A DNA stretch of 64,000 nt from Streptomyces sp. T12 (GCF_028736035.1 NZ_CP117866.1:9279001-9343000), one strand, 5' to 3'. Numbered from the stretch's first letter, positions 50,995-60,506 are shown. The notes: a model not told the origin generated them from the letters alone. A program made the numbers and translations.

Positions 50995-53562
50995 GTGGCG
51001 GGTCGGGGACGCAGCGCCGATGTGCGGCAGCGGGAATCCGAGCCGACCCATATAGCCGTGATCGGCCTGGCCTGCCGTTTTCCCGGAGCCCGTGATTCCG
51101 ACGAGTTCTGGCGGAACCTGATCGCCGGAAAGGACTCGGTCACCCGAGTCAACGGACCGCAGGGCGTCGCCGCGCGCGGACTGCTGGAGGACCCCGAGCG
51201 GTTCGACGCGGCGTACTTCGGCGTGTCACCCCGGGAGGCCCGGCTCATCAATCCGCAGCACCGGCTGTTCCTCGAGTGCGCCGTGGAGGCGCTTGAGAAC
51301 GCCGGTCACGACCCCGCCCGGCACCCCGGGGCCGTAGGCGTCTACGCGGGCAGCAGCGAGAACGCGTATGCGTACATCCTCAAGGCACAGCGGGCGCGGC
51401 TGCCCTCGGTGTCCGACTGGGAGATCCGGGTGGCCAACGGATCCGACTTCCTCTGCAGCCGCGTGGGCTACAAACTGGGTCTGCGGGGCCCCACCGTCGC
51501 GGTGCAGGCCGCCTGTGCCACCTCACTGGTCGCCGTCCACCTGGCGGTGCAGGGCCTGGTCAACGGGGACTGCGATCTCGCCCTGGCCGGCGGCGTCACG
51601 GTCCGTCTGCCGACCGTGCCGGATACGCCGAGCGCCGGGGGAATCCAGGCGCCGGACGGTGTCTGCCGGGCCTTCGACGCGGACGCCCGCGGGGTCGTGG
51701 CCGGTGACGGAGCGGGCATCGTGGTGCTCAAACGGCTGGCGGAGGCGCTGGCCGACGGCGACCGGGTGGACGCGGTGATCCGTGGGTCCGCGGTGAACAA
51801 CGATGGCCCCGGCCGCATCGGTTTCACCGCCCCCGGCATCGACGGACAGGCCGCCGTGATCGAGAAGGCGCACCGTGCGGCAGGCGTGGATGCGGAGTCC
51901 TGCACCTACGTGGAGGCCCACGGGACAGGCACCCCACTCGGTGATCCGGTCGAGATCGCCGCCCTGACCAAGGCGTTCCGGCGCAGCACCGACCGCCGTG
52001 GATTCTGCGGAATCGGTTCCGTGAAAACCAACATCGGGCACACCGACGCGGCTGCCGGCGCGGCGGGACTGATCAAGACGGTCCTCGCGCTGAAGCACGG
52101 GGTGATCCCGCCGAGCCTGCACTTCACGACGTCCAATCCCGAGATCGACTTCGAGGCGAGCCCGTTCCGGGTCGTCGTGCGGGCGCAGGAATGGCTGCCC
52201 GAGGGTATGCCCCGGCGCGCCGGCGTCAGCTCGTTCAGCCTGGGCGGGACCAATGCGCATGTGGTCCTGGAGCAGGCCCCGGCACGGCCCGACGCCGGCC
52301 GGCCTGAGCGCCCTTGGCATGTGCTGCCTTTGTCGGCGCAGACGCCGAGCGCGCTGGCGATCGCCACCGGCAGCCTCGCCGAACACCTGCGCGCCGACCC
52401 CGGGACAGAAATCGCCGACGTGGCCTGGACCCTGCAGACCGGACGCCCGGAGCACTCCTGCCGACGGTTCGCGGTCGTCAGCGGGCCCTCGGACGCCGTC
52501 CGCGTGTTGGCGGGCGAGCACCCCGGCAGGCTCGTCACCGCAGAGCGGAAGACCCGCTCCCGGCCGGTGACTTTCCGGTTCCCGGAGCTGACCGACCCGT
52601 GTGGGGAGCAGAGCGTCTGGGCCCGCCTGTACGAGACCGAGCCGGCGTTCCGCAGCGCCGCCGACGAGTGCGGCGCGCGGGATGTCTTTCGCAGCGGCGG
52701 CGAACCCGCCCCCCTGATCGCCTTCGCGGCGTCGTACGCCCTCGCCCGGCTGTGGCGGCGATGGGGTGTCGAGCCGGCCGCGGTCGCGGGCGAAGGGATC
52801 GGTGCGCTGGCGGCGGCGACCGTGGCCGGCGTGTTCCGGGCGGCGGACGCGGCCCGGCTGGTGGTCGAGGCGGCCGACGTGACCGAGCCGGCGCGACTTG
52901 AGGAGCTGATCCTGCGGATCGGCCCCCACAGACCCGGGATCCCGTTGCGCACGGCGAACGGGACGAAACGTACGTCGCCCGTCGAGGCGGTGGATCCGGC
53001 GCACTGGGCCGCACACCTGCGGCAGCCGCCGCGCCCGGACGACACGGTGTCCACGACACCGGACGACCCCGGCCGCATCGTCCTCGACATGGCGGCCGGC
53101 CGGCTTCCGGACGGTGAACAGGCCCTGCTGCGCGCCCTGGGGGAGCTGTGGCTGTCGGGCGCGCGGATCGACTGGGCGGCCTTGCACGAAGGGCGGCGTC
53201 CACAGCGGGTCGCCCTGCCCACCTACCCTTTCGAAGGGCATCGCTACCTCGTGGAGGAGGACGAGCCCACCCCCGGCCTCGGTGCTCCCGCCGTGGTCTC
53301 CGAAGCGACGACGGCCACGGGAATCGGCACCGTCGACAGGATCGCCGCGCTGTTCGCCGAGTTCCTCCAACTGCCGGACGTCGAACCGGACGAGAGCTTC
53401 TTCGACCTCGGGGGCGACTCCCTGATCGCCACCCGGTTCGTGATGCGGGCACGCGAGATCTTCCCCGTGGAACTCGTGCCACGGACGCTCTTCGAGGCCC
53501 CCACCGCAGCCGGGCTCGCCGCCCTGATCGACGCGCGCATGACCGCGGAGGGCGCCCGATGA
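50995..53562 (+). CDS. PKS module: KS, decayed AT, ACP
   Basis: An 855-residue type I module. The ketosynthase (about residues 18-440) keeps the active Cys174 in QAACATSLV (normally TACSSSL), HGTGTPLGDPVE and KTNIGHTDAAAG, so it should condense. After the linker, where an AT is expected, the text is shortened; the elbow reads GEGIGALAA with Gly in place of the catalytic Ser, and the downstream HAFH motif is gone, so AT is inactive. An ACP follows (FFDLGGDSLIATRF, Ser near residue 805). No KR, DH or ER. An extender must be supplied in trans, most likely by the free-standing AT at 57827. GTG start ten bases after AAAGGGG. The stop overlaps the thioesterase start. Confidence 0.85.
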   Translation: MAGRGRSADVRQRESEPTHIAVIGLACRFPGARDSDEFWRNLIAGKDSVTRVNGPQGVAARGLLEDPERFDAAYFGVSPREARLINPQHRLFLECAVEALENAGHDPARHPGAVGVYAGSSENAYAYILKAQRARLPSVSDWEIRVANGSDFLCSRVGYKLGLRGPTVAVQAACATSLVAVHLAVQGLVNGDCDLALAGGVTVRLPTVPDTPSAGGIQAPDGVCRAFDADARGVVAGDGAGIVVLKRLAEALADGDRVDAVIRGSAVNNDGPGRIGFTAPGIDGQAAVIEKAHRAAGVDAESCTYVEAHGTGTPLGDPVEIAALTKAFRRSTDRRGFCGIGSVKTNIGHTDAAAGAAGLIKTVLALKHGVIPPSLHFTTSNPEIDFEASPFRVVVRAQEWLPEGMPRRAGVSSFSLGGTNAHVVLEQAPARPDAGRPERPWHVLPLSAQTPSALAIATGSLAEHLRADPGTEIADVAWTLQTGRPEHSCRRFAVVSGPSDAVRVLAGEHPGRLVTAERKTRSRPVTFRFPELTDPCGEQSVWARLYETEPAFRSAADECGARDVFRSGGEPAPLIAFAASYALARLWRRWGVEPAAVAGEGIGALAAATVAGVFRAADAARLVVEAADVTEPARLEELILRIGPHRPGIPLRTANGTKRTSPVEAVDPAHWAAHLRQPPRPDDTVSTTPDDPGRIVLDMAAGRLPDGEQALLRALGELWLSGARIDWAALHEGRRPQRVALPTYPFEGHRYLVEEDEPTPGLGAPAVVSEATTATGIGTVDRIAALFAEFLQLPDVEPDESFFDLGGDSLIATRFVMRAREIFPVELVPRTLFEAPTAAGLAALIDARMTAEGAR

Positions 53563-54293
53563 CGCGCTGGACCGTCCGCCGCCACCGTCGGCCGGACGCC
53601 GTCACCTCCCTCTACTGCTTTCCGCACGCCGGCGGATCGCCGGGGGAGTACGTGCGGTGGTCGGACGACCTGCCCGAGGTACAGGTGTGGGGAGTGCATC
53701 TGCCCGGCCGGACCACCCGGCTGACCGAGCCGCCGTTCACCGATGTGGCCTCCCTGGTGGACGACCTGTTGTCGGTCGTCTCCTTCGGCCGGCCGTTCGT
53801 GTTCTTCGGGCACAGCCTCGGGGCGCTGGTGGCGTTCGAGACAGCAAAGGAACTGAGCAGACGGGGCCGCGCACAGCCCGATGCGCTGATCGTGTCCTCG
53901 TGCCCCGCGCCGCCCCTCCCGCCCATCCGGGAGCCGGTCCACCTGCTCCCGGACGACGAGCTGATCGACGAGATCGAGCGACGCTGGGACGAGCCCCTCG
54001 ACCACCTGCGCCACGACCCCGGCCTGCGGGCGCCCGCACTCGCCTGTCTCCGCGCCGACTTCACGCTGCTGAACAACTACCGTCCCACGTCGGACCGCCG
54101 CCTCGACTGTCCGGTCACCGTCCTCGCGGGCACCCGGGAGCCGTGGACGCCCACCGCCGCCGACTGGGCCGCGCACACCCGCGGGCCCACGGACGTGCGG
54201 CTGCTGCCGGGAGGGCACTTCTACTTCCGTGAAAGCCGGTCCGCAGCGCTGCGCGCCGTGCGCGAGACAGTCCTGACGACCACCCTGCGATGA
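53559..54293 (+). CDS. Type II thioesterase
   Basis: A 244-residue alpha/beta hydrolase of the GrsT/RifR family. YCFPHAGGSPGEY is the N-terminal signature, FFGHSLGALVAFE holds the catalytic Ser, and LLPGGHFYF the His. Such enzymes clear misprimed or stalled carrier proteins. Coupled to the PKS gene by ATGA. Confidence 0.9.
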   Translation: MTRWTVRRHRRPDAVTSLYCFPHAGGSPGEYVRWSDDLPEVQVWGVHLPGRTTRLTEPPFTDVASLVDDLLSVVSFGRPFVFFGHSLGALVAFETAKELSRRGRAQPDALIVSSCPAPPLPPIREPVHLLPDDELIDEIERRWDEPLDHLRHDPGLRAPALACLRADFTLLNNYRPTSDRRLDCPVTVLAGTREPWTPTAADWAAHTRGPTDVRLLPGGHFYFRESRSAALRAVRETVLTTTLR

Positions 54294-54348
54294 CTACTCG
54301 ACGACTTCTCGATCGCACCTCGGTCACATCGACGAAAGGAGACCGCGC

Positions 54349-55218
54349 GTGGACCGGATAGGCGTCGTGGGCGCCGGCACCATGGGCAGTGGGGTCGCGC
54401 AGCTCTTCGCCGAGCGCGGGCACTCGATCGTGCTCGTGGACGTCGCGGACGACGTCCTCGAGTCCGCACGCGCCGTCATCGCAAGGAACGTACGGCTCGC
54501 GCCGCTCGTCCGGCCGGGCACACCGGCGCGGGAGCCGGAGGAGGTCACCGGGCGCATCCTGTTCACCACCGATCTCAAGCAGCTGCGCGGAGTCGACTTC
54601 CTCATCGAGAACACCACCGAGGACTGGGAGATCAAACGTCCCCTCTACGGTGAACTCGACACGCTGTGCGAGCCCGGGGTGCCGTTCGGGGTCAACACCT
54701 CCGCGATCCCCATCACCCGCGTCGCGGCCGCCACCACCAGGCAGGACCGCGTGATCGGGACCCACTTCATGAACCCGGCCCCGCTCAAGCCCACGGTCGA
54801 GCTGATCCGCGGCCACCACACCTCCGACGAGACTCTGGCGCGGACCCGGGCTCTGCTGGACGGCGTCGGCAAGAAGCACGTGGTGGTGGCCGACTCGCCG
54901 GGCTTCGTGACCAACCGGGTGCTGATGCTCACGCTCAACGAGGCGGTCTTCCTGCTCCACGAGGGAGTCTCCGCCGCCGCGGACATCGACCGGCTGTTCA
55001 AGGAGTGCTTCGGGCACGCGATGGGGCCGCTGGAGACCGCGGACCTCATCGGGCTGGACACCGTGCTGCTGTCGCTCGAAGTCCTCCACGACAACTTCAA
55101 CGACCCCAAGTACCGGCCGTGTCCACTGCTGCGGAAGCTGGTCGACGCCGGGCTGCACGGCAGGAAGACCGGGCAGGGCTTCCATTCCTACGAGTCGGGA
55201 GGACTGCGGCATGGCTGA
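54349..55218 (+). CDS. 3-hydroxyacyl dehydrogenase of the extender cassette (ZmaG-like)
   Basis: A 289-residue NAD-dependent dehydrogenase. GVVGAGTMGSGVAQL is the nucleotide-binding loop, ENTTEDWEIKRPLY and HFMNPAPLKPTVELI are typical of the 3-hydroxyacyl-CoA dehydrogenase family, and DSPGFVTNRVLM begins the C-terminal domain. With the next three genes it matches the route in which a carrier-bound seryl (or glyceryl) group is oxidised at C3 and then to the malonyl-type extender, as in zwittermicin aminomalonyl-ACP and hydroxymalonyl-ACP. GTG start with AAGGAGA upstream. Overlaps the carrier-protein gene. Confidence 0.8.
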   Translation: MDRIGVVGAGTMGSGVAQLFAERGHSIVLVDVADDVLESARAVIARNVRLAPLVRPGTPAREPEEVTGRILFTTDLKQLRGVDFLIENTTEDWEIKRPLYGELDTLCEPGVPFGVNTSAIPITRVAAATTRQDRVIGTHFMNPAPLKPTVELIRGHHTSDETLARTRALLDGVGKKHVVVADSPGFVTNRVLMLTLNEAVFLLHEGVSAAADIDRLFKECFGHAMGPLETADLIGLDTVLLSLEVLHDNFNDPKYRPCPLLRKLVDAGLHGRKTGQGFHSYESGGLRHG

Positions 55219-55480
55219 GGACCACAAGCACCGGATACGGGAGTTCATCTCCTCGCACGTGCACGGCGTGCCGGTGGAGGACGACGAGGACCTCTTCGCC
55301 GGCGGATACGTGAACTCGCTGTTCGCCGTCCAGCTCGTGATGTGGGTCGAGAACACCTTCGACGTCCAGGTGGCGGGCAAGGACCTCGACTTCGTGAACT
55401 TCTCGACGATCGACGCCATCGCGGTCTTCGTCGACCGCAAGCGGACCGCGACCGACGGAGCAACGTGGACTTCGAACTGA
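55211..55480 (+). CDS. Free-standing acyl carrier protein of the extender cassette
   Basis: An 89-residue carrier protein; the Ser in GGYVNSLFAVQLV is the phosphopantetheine site. It overlaps both neighbours (8 and 16 bases). It should carry the aminoacyl group while it is oxidised to an extender unit. Confidence 0.85.
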   Translation: MAEDHKHRIREFISSHVHGVPVEDDEDLFAGGYVNSLFAVQLVMWVENTFDVQVAGKDLDFVNFSTIDAIAVFVDRKRTATDGATWTSN

Positions 55481-56643
55481 CGGCGGAGCAGCGCCGGCTC
55501 CGCAAGGAGGTCGTCGCCTTCGCCCAGCAGGAGCTCGGCCGGGACGCGGCCGAGGACGACCGCGAGGGCCGCTTCCCGTGGGAGGACTGGCGCCGGTGCG
55601 CGGAGTTCGGGGTACTCGGCTGGCCGGTACCGAAGGAGTACGGGGGGCGCGGCCTCGACCCGCTGACCACGATCGTCGCCCTGGAGGCGCTCGGCTACGG
55701 CTGCCGGGACAACGGGCTTGTGTTCGCTGTCAACAACCACCTCTGGGGCTGTGTGATCCATCTGTTGCTGCACGGCACCGACGAACAGAAGCAGCGTTAC
55801 CTCCCGTCCCTGTGCGCGGGAACGCTGATCGGAGCCCAGGCCCTGTCCGAGCCCGAGACGGGTTCGGACCTCCTCGGGCTGACCACCACCGCGCGCCGCG
55901 ACGGGGACGGCTACCGGCTGCACGGCACCAAGTGCTTCATCAGCAACGGCCCGGTGGCCGACATCTACATCGTCCTCGGCCGCACCGGTGACGGGGGGAG
56001 GGCGCAGAACCAGCTGTCCGCGTTCCTCGTGACCGCTGACATGCCCGGCGTCGTCAAGAAGCGCGAGCTGCCGAAGATGGGGCTGCGGACCACGCCGATG
56101 GGGGTCGTCGAGTTCGCCGGCACCCCGGTTCCGGCGGCGAACCTGCTCGGTCGGGAGGGCGCGGGCTATTCGGTGTTCACCTCGACCATCGAATGGGAGC
56201 GGTCCTTCACGTTCGCCTCGCAGGTCGGTGCCATGGAGCGGCTGCTGGAGGCCTCGGTGCGGCACGCCAACTCCCGGCACCAGTTCGGGCGTTCGATCGG
56301 CACTTTCCAGGCGGTCTCCCATCCGATCGCGGACATGAAGATCCGGTTGGAGCTGGCCCGGATGCTGCTGTACAAGGTGGGCTGGCTGAAGCGGGAGGGC
56401 CGGTTGGCCCTGCTCGAGGCCACCATGGCCAAGATCTTCGTCAGCGAGAGCCTGGTGCGGACCGCGACGGCGGCGGTCGAGGTGCACGGAGCGCGCGGGT
56501 ACCTGACCGACGAGGGGATCGAGCGGGAGCTGCGCGACGCGCTCGGCGGCCCCATCTACGCGGGGACGAACGCCGTGCAGCGCGGCATCCTCGCCGAACT
56601 GCTGGGCGTGCAGGGGGCGTTGTCGTCGGGTGGGCCCCGGTGA
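55465..56643 (+). CDS. Acyl-CoA dehydrogenase of the extender cassette (ZmaI-like)
   Basis: A 392-residue flavoprotein. SEPETGSDLLGLTT, LHGTKCFISNGPVADIYIVL and RHQFGRSIGTFQAV are normal acyl-CoA dehydrogenase motifs; the Glu in DEGIERELRDA is the probable base. Its place between ACP and ligase fits oxidation of the aldehyde or beta-carbon on the carrier, as proposed for aminomalonyl and methoxymalonyl extender units. It is clearly a paralogue of the one at 43646. GTG start within the ACP gene. Confidence 0.8.
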   Translation: MDFELTAEQRRLRKEVVAFAQQELGRDAAEDDREGRFPWEDWRRCAEFGVLGWPVPKEYGGRGLDPLTTIVALEALGYGCRDNGLVFAVNNHLWGCVIHLLLHGTDEQKQRYLPSLCAGTLIGAQALSEPETGSDLLGLTTTARRDGDGYRLHGTKCFISNGPVADIYIVLGRTGDGGRAQNQLSAFLVTADMPGVVKKRELPKMGLRTTPMGVVEFAGTPVPAANLLGREGAGYSVFTSTIEWERSFTFASQVGAMERLLEASVRHANSRHQFGRSIGTFQAVSHPIADMKIRLELARMLLYKVGWLKREGRLALLEATMAKIFVSESLVRTATAAVEVHGARGYLTDEGIERELRDALGGPIYAGTNAVQRGILAELLGVQGALSSGGPR

Positions 56644-57830
56644 CGCGGATCGCGCTGGCCACACCGGTGCCCGGGGCGCTCGCCGAGGAGCTGGCCAAAC
56701 GGGTCTACTTCGTCTCGGAGGCGATCACCGGCTTCCAGCTGGTCCGCACCGGGGACGAGATCACGGCCGTGGACGTGACCACACGGGCCGCGGCCGGGCC
56801 CGTCGACACGACGGAGCTCGCCCGTAAGCTGCAACTCGTCGTGACAACCGACGTGCTGGGCCAGCGGCAGGCCGGACCGAAGGTGGTCTGGCGGTCCGCT
56901 GCCGAGGGCACGGCACGTGATGTGTTCGACGACCTGCTGGCCCGGGGAGCCGCCACCGAGCTGGGCGAGGGCCAGATCGCGCTCGGCGAGCCCGTCCTGT
57001 CGCTGATGGACCACCTCGACGCCGCGATCCGGACCCTGGTGATGGACGAGTTCGCGGCCCGGGAGTTTCGCTACCCGACGCTGATCCCGACGCGGGCGCT
57101 GCGGCGTACCGGCTATGTCGAGTCGTTCCCACAGCTGCTGATGTTCGTCACCCGACTGCACGGCGACGTCGACACCTACCGCGGCTTCCTCGACTCCCTC
57201 GCCGACGGCGGCGACCTGTCCGAGGTGCTGCGCGCGCACGGCGGTGACTTCGACCACAGCCTGCCGCCGACCATGTGCTTCCACACCTACCACCAGTACG
57301 CCGACGGACAGCTGCCCGCCGAGTCCATGGTGGTGACCGCCCGCGGCAAGTCCTTCCGGCACGAGTCCCGGTACCGCCGCTCCCTGGAACGGCTGTGGGA
57401 CTTCACCATCCGGGAGACCGTGTTCCTGGGCCCGCCCGACTTCGTGCTCGCCTCCCGCGCCCGGTTGATGGAACGCACCTACGCCCTGTTGGAGTCACTC
57501 GGTCTGGGCGGCCGGTGCGAGGTCGCCGGAGACCCGTTCTTCCTCAACGAGGGCACCGCGGTGCGTGCCTGGTCGCAGCGCCTGCTCGAGCTGAAGTACG
57601 AGCTGCGGCTGCCCCTGGACGAAGAACGCGACGTCGCCGTCGCCTCGTTCAACCACCACGAGCAGTTGTTCGGAACATCCTTCGGGATCCGCGGCGGGAC
57701 CGGCGAGCCCGTGTTCACCGGCTGCGCCGGCTTCGGGCTGGAACGCCTCGCCTACGCCTTCCTGTGCCGGCACGGCGTCGAGCCCGAGGGCTGGCCCGCG
57801 CACGTCAGGACGGCCGCGGTGGCGCCGTGA
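56640..57830 (+). CDS. Class II aaRS-like amino acid:carrier-protein ligase
   Basis: A 396-residue protein resembling the catalytic core of seryl-tRNA synthetases without the tRNA-binding arm. Class II motif 2 is KSFRHESRY and motif 3 GFGLERLAYAF. The zinc ligands known from the Bradyrhizobium amino acid:carrier-protein ligases appear to be present: Cys in PTMCFHTY, Glu in FRHES, Cys in TGCAGFG. It should activate a small amino acid as the adenylate and load it on the carrier protein at 55211. Since a hydroxyacyl dehydrogenase is in the cassette, Ser is the best substrate guess, though characterised homologues use Gly or Ala. It replaces the A domain seen in the zwittermicin cassette. Confidence 0.75.
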   Translation: MTRIALATPVPGALAEELAKRVYFVSEAITGFQLVRTGDEITAVDVTTRAAAGPVDTTELARKLQLVVTTDVLGQRQAGPKVVWRSAAEGTARDVFDDLLARGAATELGEGQIALGEPVLSLMDHLDAAIRTLVMDEFAAREFRYPTLIPTRALRRTGYVESFPQLLMFVTRLHGDVDTYRGFLDSLADGGDLSEVLRAHGGDFDHSLPPTMCFHTYHQYADGQLPAESMVVTARGKSFRHESRYRRSLERLWDFTIRETVFLGPPDFVLASRARLMERTYALLESLGLGGRCEVAGDPFFLNEGTAVRAWSQRLLELKYELRLPLDEERDVAVASFNHHEQLFGTSFGIRGGTGEPVFTGCAGFGLERLAYAFLCRHGVEPEGWPAHVRTAAVAP

Positions 57831-59155
57831 GGGGACACTCCCGTCTGCTGACGCTCTCCGCGCCGACCCCCGCCGTCCTGGAGCGGGCCACCGACGCGCT
57901 CGCGCAGCAGCTCGACACCCTGGACGACGCCGGCTTCGCACAGCTTCCGGACGTACCGGACGTACCGGTGTCGATGCAGCAGTGCGTGCGGCGTGCGACG
58001 GTCGCGAACTCGGCGGCCGACGCGGCCAGGCGGCTGCGCAGGCGGGACCCCCGCAGAGTGTTCACCGGCGGCCCTGGCACACGGCAGTCCCCTGTGTTCC
58101 TGTGCTCCGGCGTAGGCGACCAGTATCCCGGACTGGGCTCCGGCCTTCACCGGTGCCTGCCGGCCTTCCGCCGTGAGGTCGACCGCTGCATCCAGCTGCT
58201 CGCCGCCGACCACGGCCTGGACCTGCGCCCGGTGCTGTTCCCGCCGGACACCGCCGCGGACCCGACCGCGGTGCCCGGTGACGGCCGCCCCGACCTGGCC
58301 GACCTCTTCGACCGGAAGGAGACGACCGGAGAGATCCACCGCACGGTCACTGCCCAGCCTCTGATGTTCGTGCTGCAGTACGCGCTGGCCCGGGCCCTCA
58401 CCTCCCTGGGCGCCCGGCCTGCCGCCCTGGCCGGCTACAGCGTCGGCGAGTACGCCGCTGCCTGCGTCGCCGGGGTGTTCCCGCTGGCGGACGCCCTGCA
58501 CCTGGTCACCCGCCGTGCCCGGCTCGTCGACGCCCTGCCCGCCGGCGCGATGCTCACCGTTGCCGCCGGGGTGCAGACCGTGCGGCCGTACCTCGCAGGA
58601 CCGGTGTCGCTCGCCGCACTGAACGGCCCTGAGCAGACCGTACTGTCCGGGCCGGTCGAAGCGATGGAGGAGGCCGCGCAGGAGCTGACCGCCGCCGGCG
58701 TGGCCTGTCGGCGACTGGCGACCTCGCACGCCTTCCACTCGGCGATGACGCGGCCGCTGACCGAGCCTCTGGAGGAGCTGCTCGCCGGTATGCCGCTGCG
58801 GCCACCGGACCTGCCCATGCTGTCCAACGTGACCGGGACGTGGCTGCGCGACGATGAGGCGACCAACCCCGCCCACTGGGCTCGGCAGCTGAGCCGCACC
58901 ATCCGGTTCGCCGACCAGCTGGCCGAACTCTGGCGGCTGCCCGGCCCGCTGCTGATCGAACTGGGCCCCGGGCAGACGCTGGCCAGGCTCGCCCTGCAGC
59001 ACCCGAGCCGGCCGGCCGACGCGACAGCGGCAGTCGTACAGACCCTGCCGGGCCAGTTCGAGAGCCGTACGGAACGCGAACTCCTGCTCACCGCGGTGGG
59101 ACGGCTGTGGACCGCTGGGATGGAGATCGACTGGCCCGCGCTGCGCGGGGAGTGA
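57827..59155 (+). CDS. Free-standing acyltransferase (trans-AT)
   Basis: A 442-residue discrete AT. The first 80 residues resemble a KS-AT linker (LLTLSAPTPAVLERATDAL). The AT core has VFLCSGVGDQYPGLG, the nucleophile elbow AGYSVGEYAA (Ser205), and CRRLATSHAFHSAMT with the His; the HAFH form is the one usually linked with malonyl-type units. It ends with the post-AT linker, so it seems cut out of a PKS module. It can serve the AT-less PKS module at 50995 with the carrier-bound extender, as ZmaF does in zwittermicin biosynthesis. GTG start, overlapping the ligase stop. Confidence 0.85.
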   Translation: MRGHSRLLTLSAPTPAVLERATDALAQQLDTLDDAGFAQLPDVPDVPVSMQQCVRRATVANSAADAARRLRRRDPRRVFTGGPGTRQSPVFLCSGVGDQYPGLGSGLHRCLPAFRREVDRCIQLLAADHGLDLRPVLFPPDTAADPTAVPGDGRPDLADLFDRKETTGEIHRTVTAQPLMFVLQYALARALTSLGARPAALAGYSVGEYAAACVAGVFPLADALHLVTRRARLVDALPAGAMLTVAAGVQTVRPYLAGPVSLAALNGPEQTVLSGPVEAMEEAAQELTAAGVACRRLATSHAFHSAMTRPLTEPLEELLAGMPLRPPDLPMLSNVTGTWLRDDEATNPAHWARQLSRTIRFADQLAELWRLPGPLLIELGPGQTLARLALQHPSRPADATAAVVQTLPGQFESRTERELLLTAVGRLWTAGMEIDWPALRGE

Positions 59156-59159
59156 GGTG

Positions 59160-60410
59160 TCACGTCTCCGCGTGCACCTCGGGAAGCTCGCGCAGCGCGA
59201 GCACCGGTGATCCCAGCAGCGGGAGCCAGGACAGGGCGCCGACCGCCGCGGCGACCACAATGGCGGCCCGCGTCCCCGCCGCTTCGGCGACGAAGCCCGC
59301 CAACGGGCCGCCGACCGCGATCGTGCTCCAGATGACGAACCGCATCGAGGCGTTCATCCGCCCGCGCAGCCGTTCGGGCGTGATGGACTGCCGCAGCGTC
59401 ACCTGAGCGATGTTGAACAGCGGCACGCCGAAGCCGAACAGGAACTGGCCGCCGACGAGGAACGGAAGCGACGACTGCGGTGACGCGGCGGGGAGCACGG
59501 CCATCCCGACCGCGCAGAGCACGACACCGCCCGTGATCGAACGGCCGTACCCCAGACGCTCGATGAGGCGACTTGTGCACAGAGCCCCGATCACCAGGCC
59601 CACACCGCCGACCGAGAAGACCACCCCGACCATGGTGGAGGAGTAGTCGAGCGTGCGCACCATGTACAGCGTCAGGAGCACCATGAGCATCGACGAGGCC
59701 AGGTTGATCAGACTGGCTGCGGCGGCCACCGAGCGGAGCACGGGCTGCCGCAGGACGAAGCCGAGGCCTTCGCGGATTTCCTTGCGCAACGACCCCAAGC
59801 TCGCGGAGCCGGTGGTCTGCGGGGCGGGCTCCTCGTGCCGGATCGCCCGGCACAGCAGACCCGAGGCAACAAAGCTGAGCGCGTCCAGCAGCACGGTCGC
59901 GGCGGCTCCGACGGCGCCGGCGAGGACGCCGGCCGCGGCCGGCCCCGCCATCTCGGCCACCGAACTGCTCGCGGTGAGCTTGGCGTTGGCATCGGCCAGC
60001 TCCTCCCGCCGCACCAGGGTGGGCAGATAGCTCTGGTAGGAGATGTCGAAGGCAACGGTGAAGGCCCCGACGAGCAGCACGGCGACATAGAGCTGGCCGA
60101 GCGAGAGCACGTCCAGTGCGTACGCCACCGGCACGCTTGCCAGCAGCAACGCACGGCACACGTCGGACACGACGAGCACCGGCAGCCGGCGCATCCGGTC
60201 CAGCAGCGCCCCCGCCGGCAGCGCGAGCAGGAGGAACGGCAGCATGCGGGCGCTGGTGAGGAAACCCAGTTCGGTGGCGGAGGCATCCAGGGTGCCGATC
60301 GCGAGCAGGGGAACCGCCAGCTGGCCGATCTGGGACCCCGTCTCGCTGATCGACTGGGCGGCCCACAGGCGCAGGAAGTCCGGAGCACCCCATAAACCCT
60401 TGCGGTTCAC
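59160..60410 (-). CDS. MFS transporter (exporter) 2
   Basis: A 416-residue protein with twelve helices, same subgroup as the transporter at 46588 (APDFLRLWAAQSISETGSQIGQ; AGALLDRMRRLPVLVV). It converges on the AT gene with a four-base gap and no terminator. The start is uncertain: GTG 60410 fits the homologous beginning but has a weak ribosome site; an ATG at 60503 is in frame. Confidence 0.8.
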   Translation of the reverse strand: MNRKGLWGAPDFLRLWAAQSISETGSQIGQLAVPLLAIGTLDASATELGFLTSARMLPFLLLALPAGALLDRMRRLPVLVVSDVCRALLLASVPVAYALDVLSLGQLYVAVLLVGAFTVAFDISYQSYLPTLVRREELADANAKLTASSSVAEMAGPAAAGVLAGAVGAAATVLLDALSFVASGLLCRAIRHEEPAPQTTGSASLGSLRKEIREGLGFVLRQPVLRSVAAAASLINLASSMLMVLLTLYMVRTLDYSSTMVGVVFSVGGVGLVIGALCTSRLIERLGYGRSITGGVVLCAVGMAVLPAASPQSSLPFLVGGQFLFGFGVPLFNIAQVTLRQSITPERLRGRMNASMRFVIWSTIAVGGPLAGFVAEAAGTRAAIVVAAAVGALSWLPLLGSPVLALRELPEVHAET

Positions 60411-60506
60411 CAAGCCATCACAGTCATCTGGACCACCCTTCTCCGGCACGGACGTCCCACGATAAGGATCAACGGACGCGAGGCCATGGGAACGAGACGG
60501 CATTCA

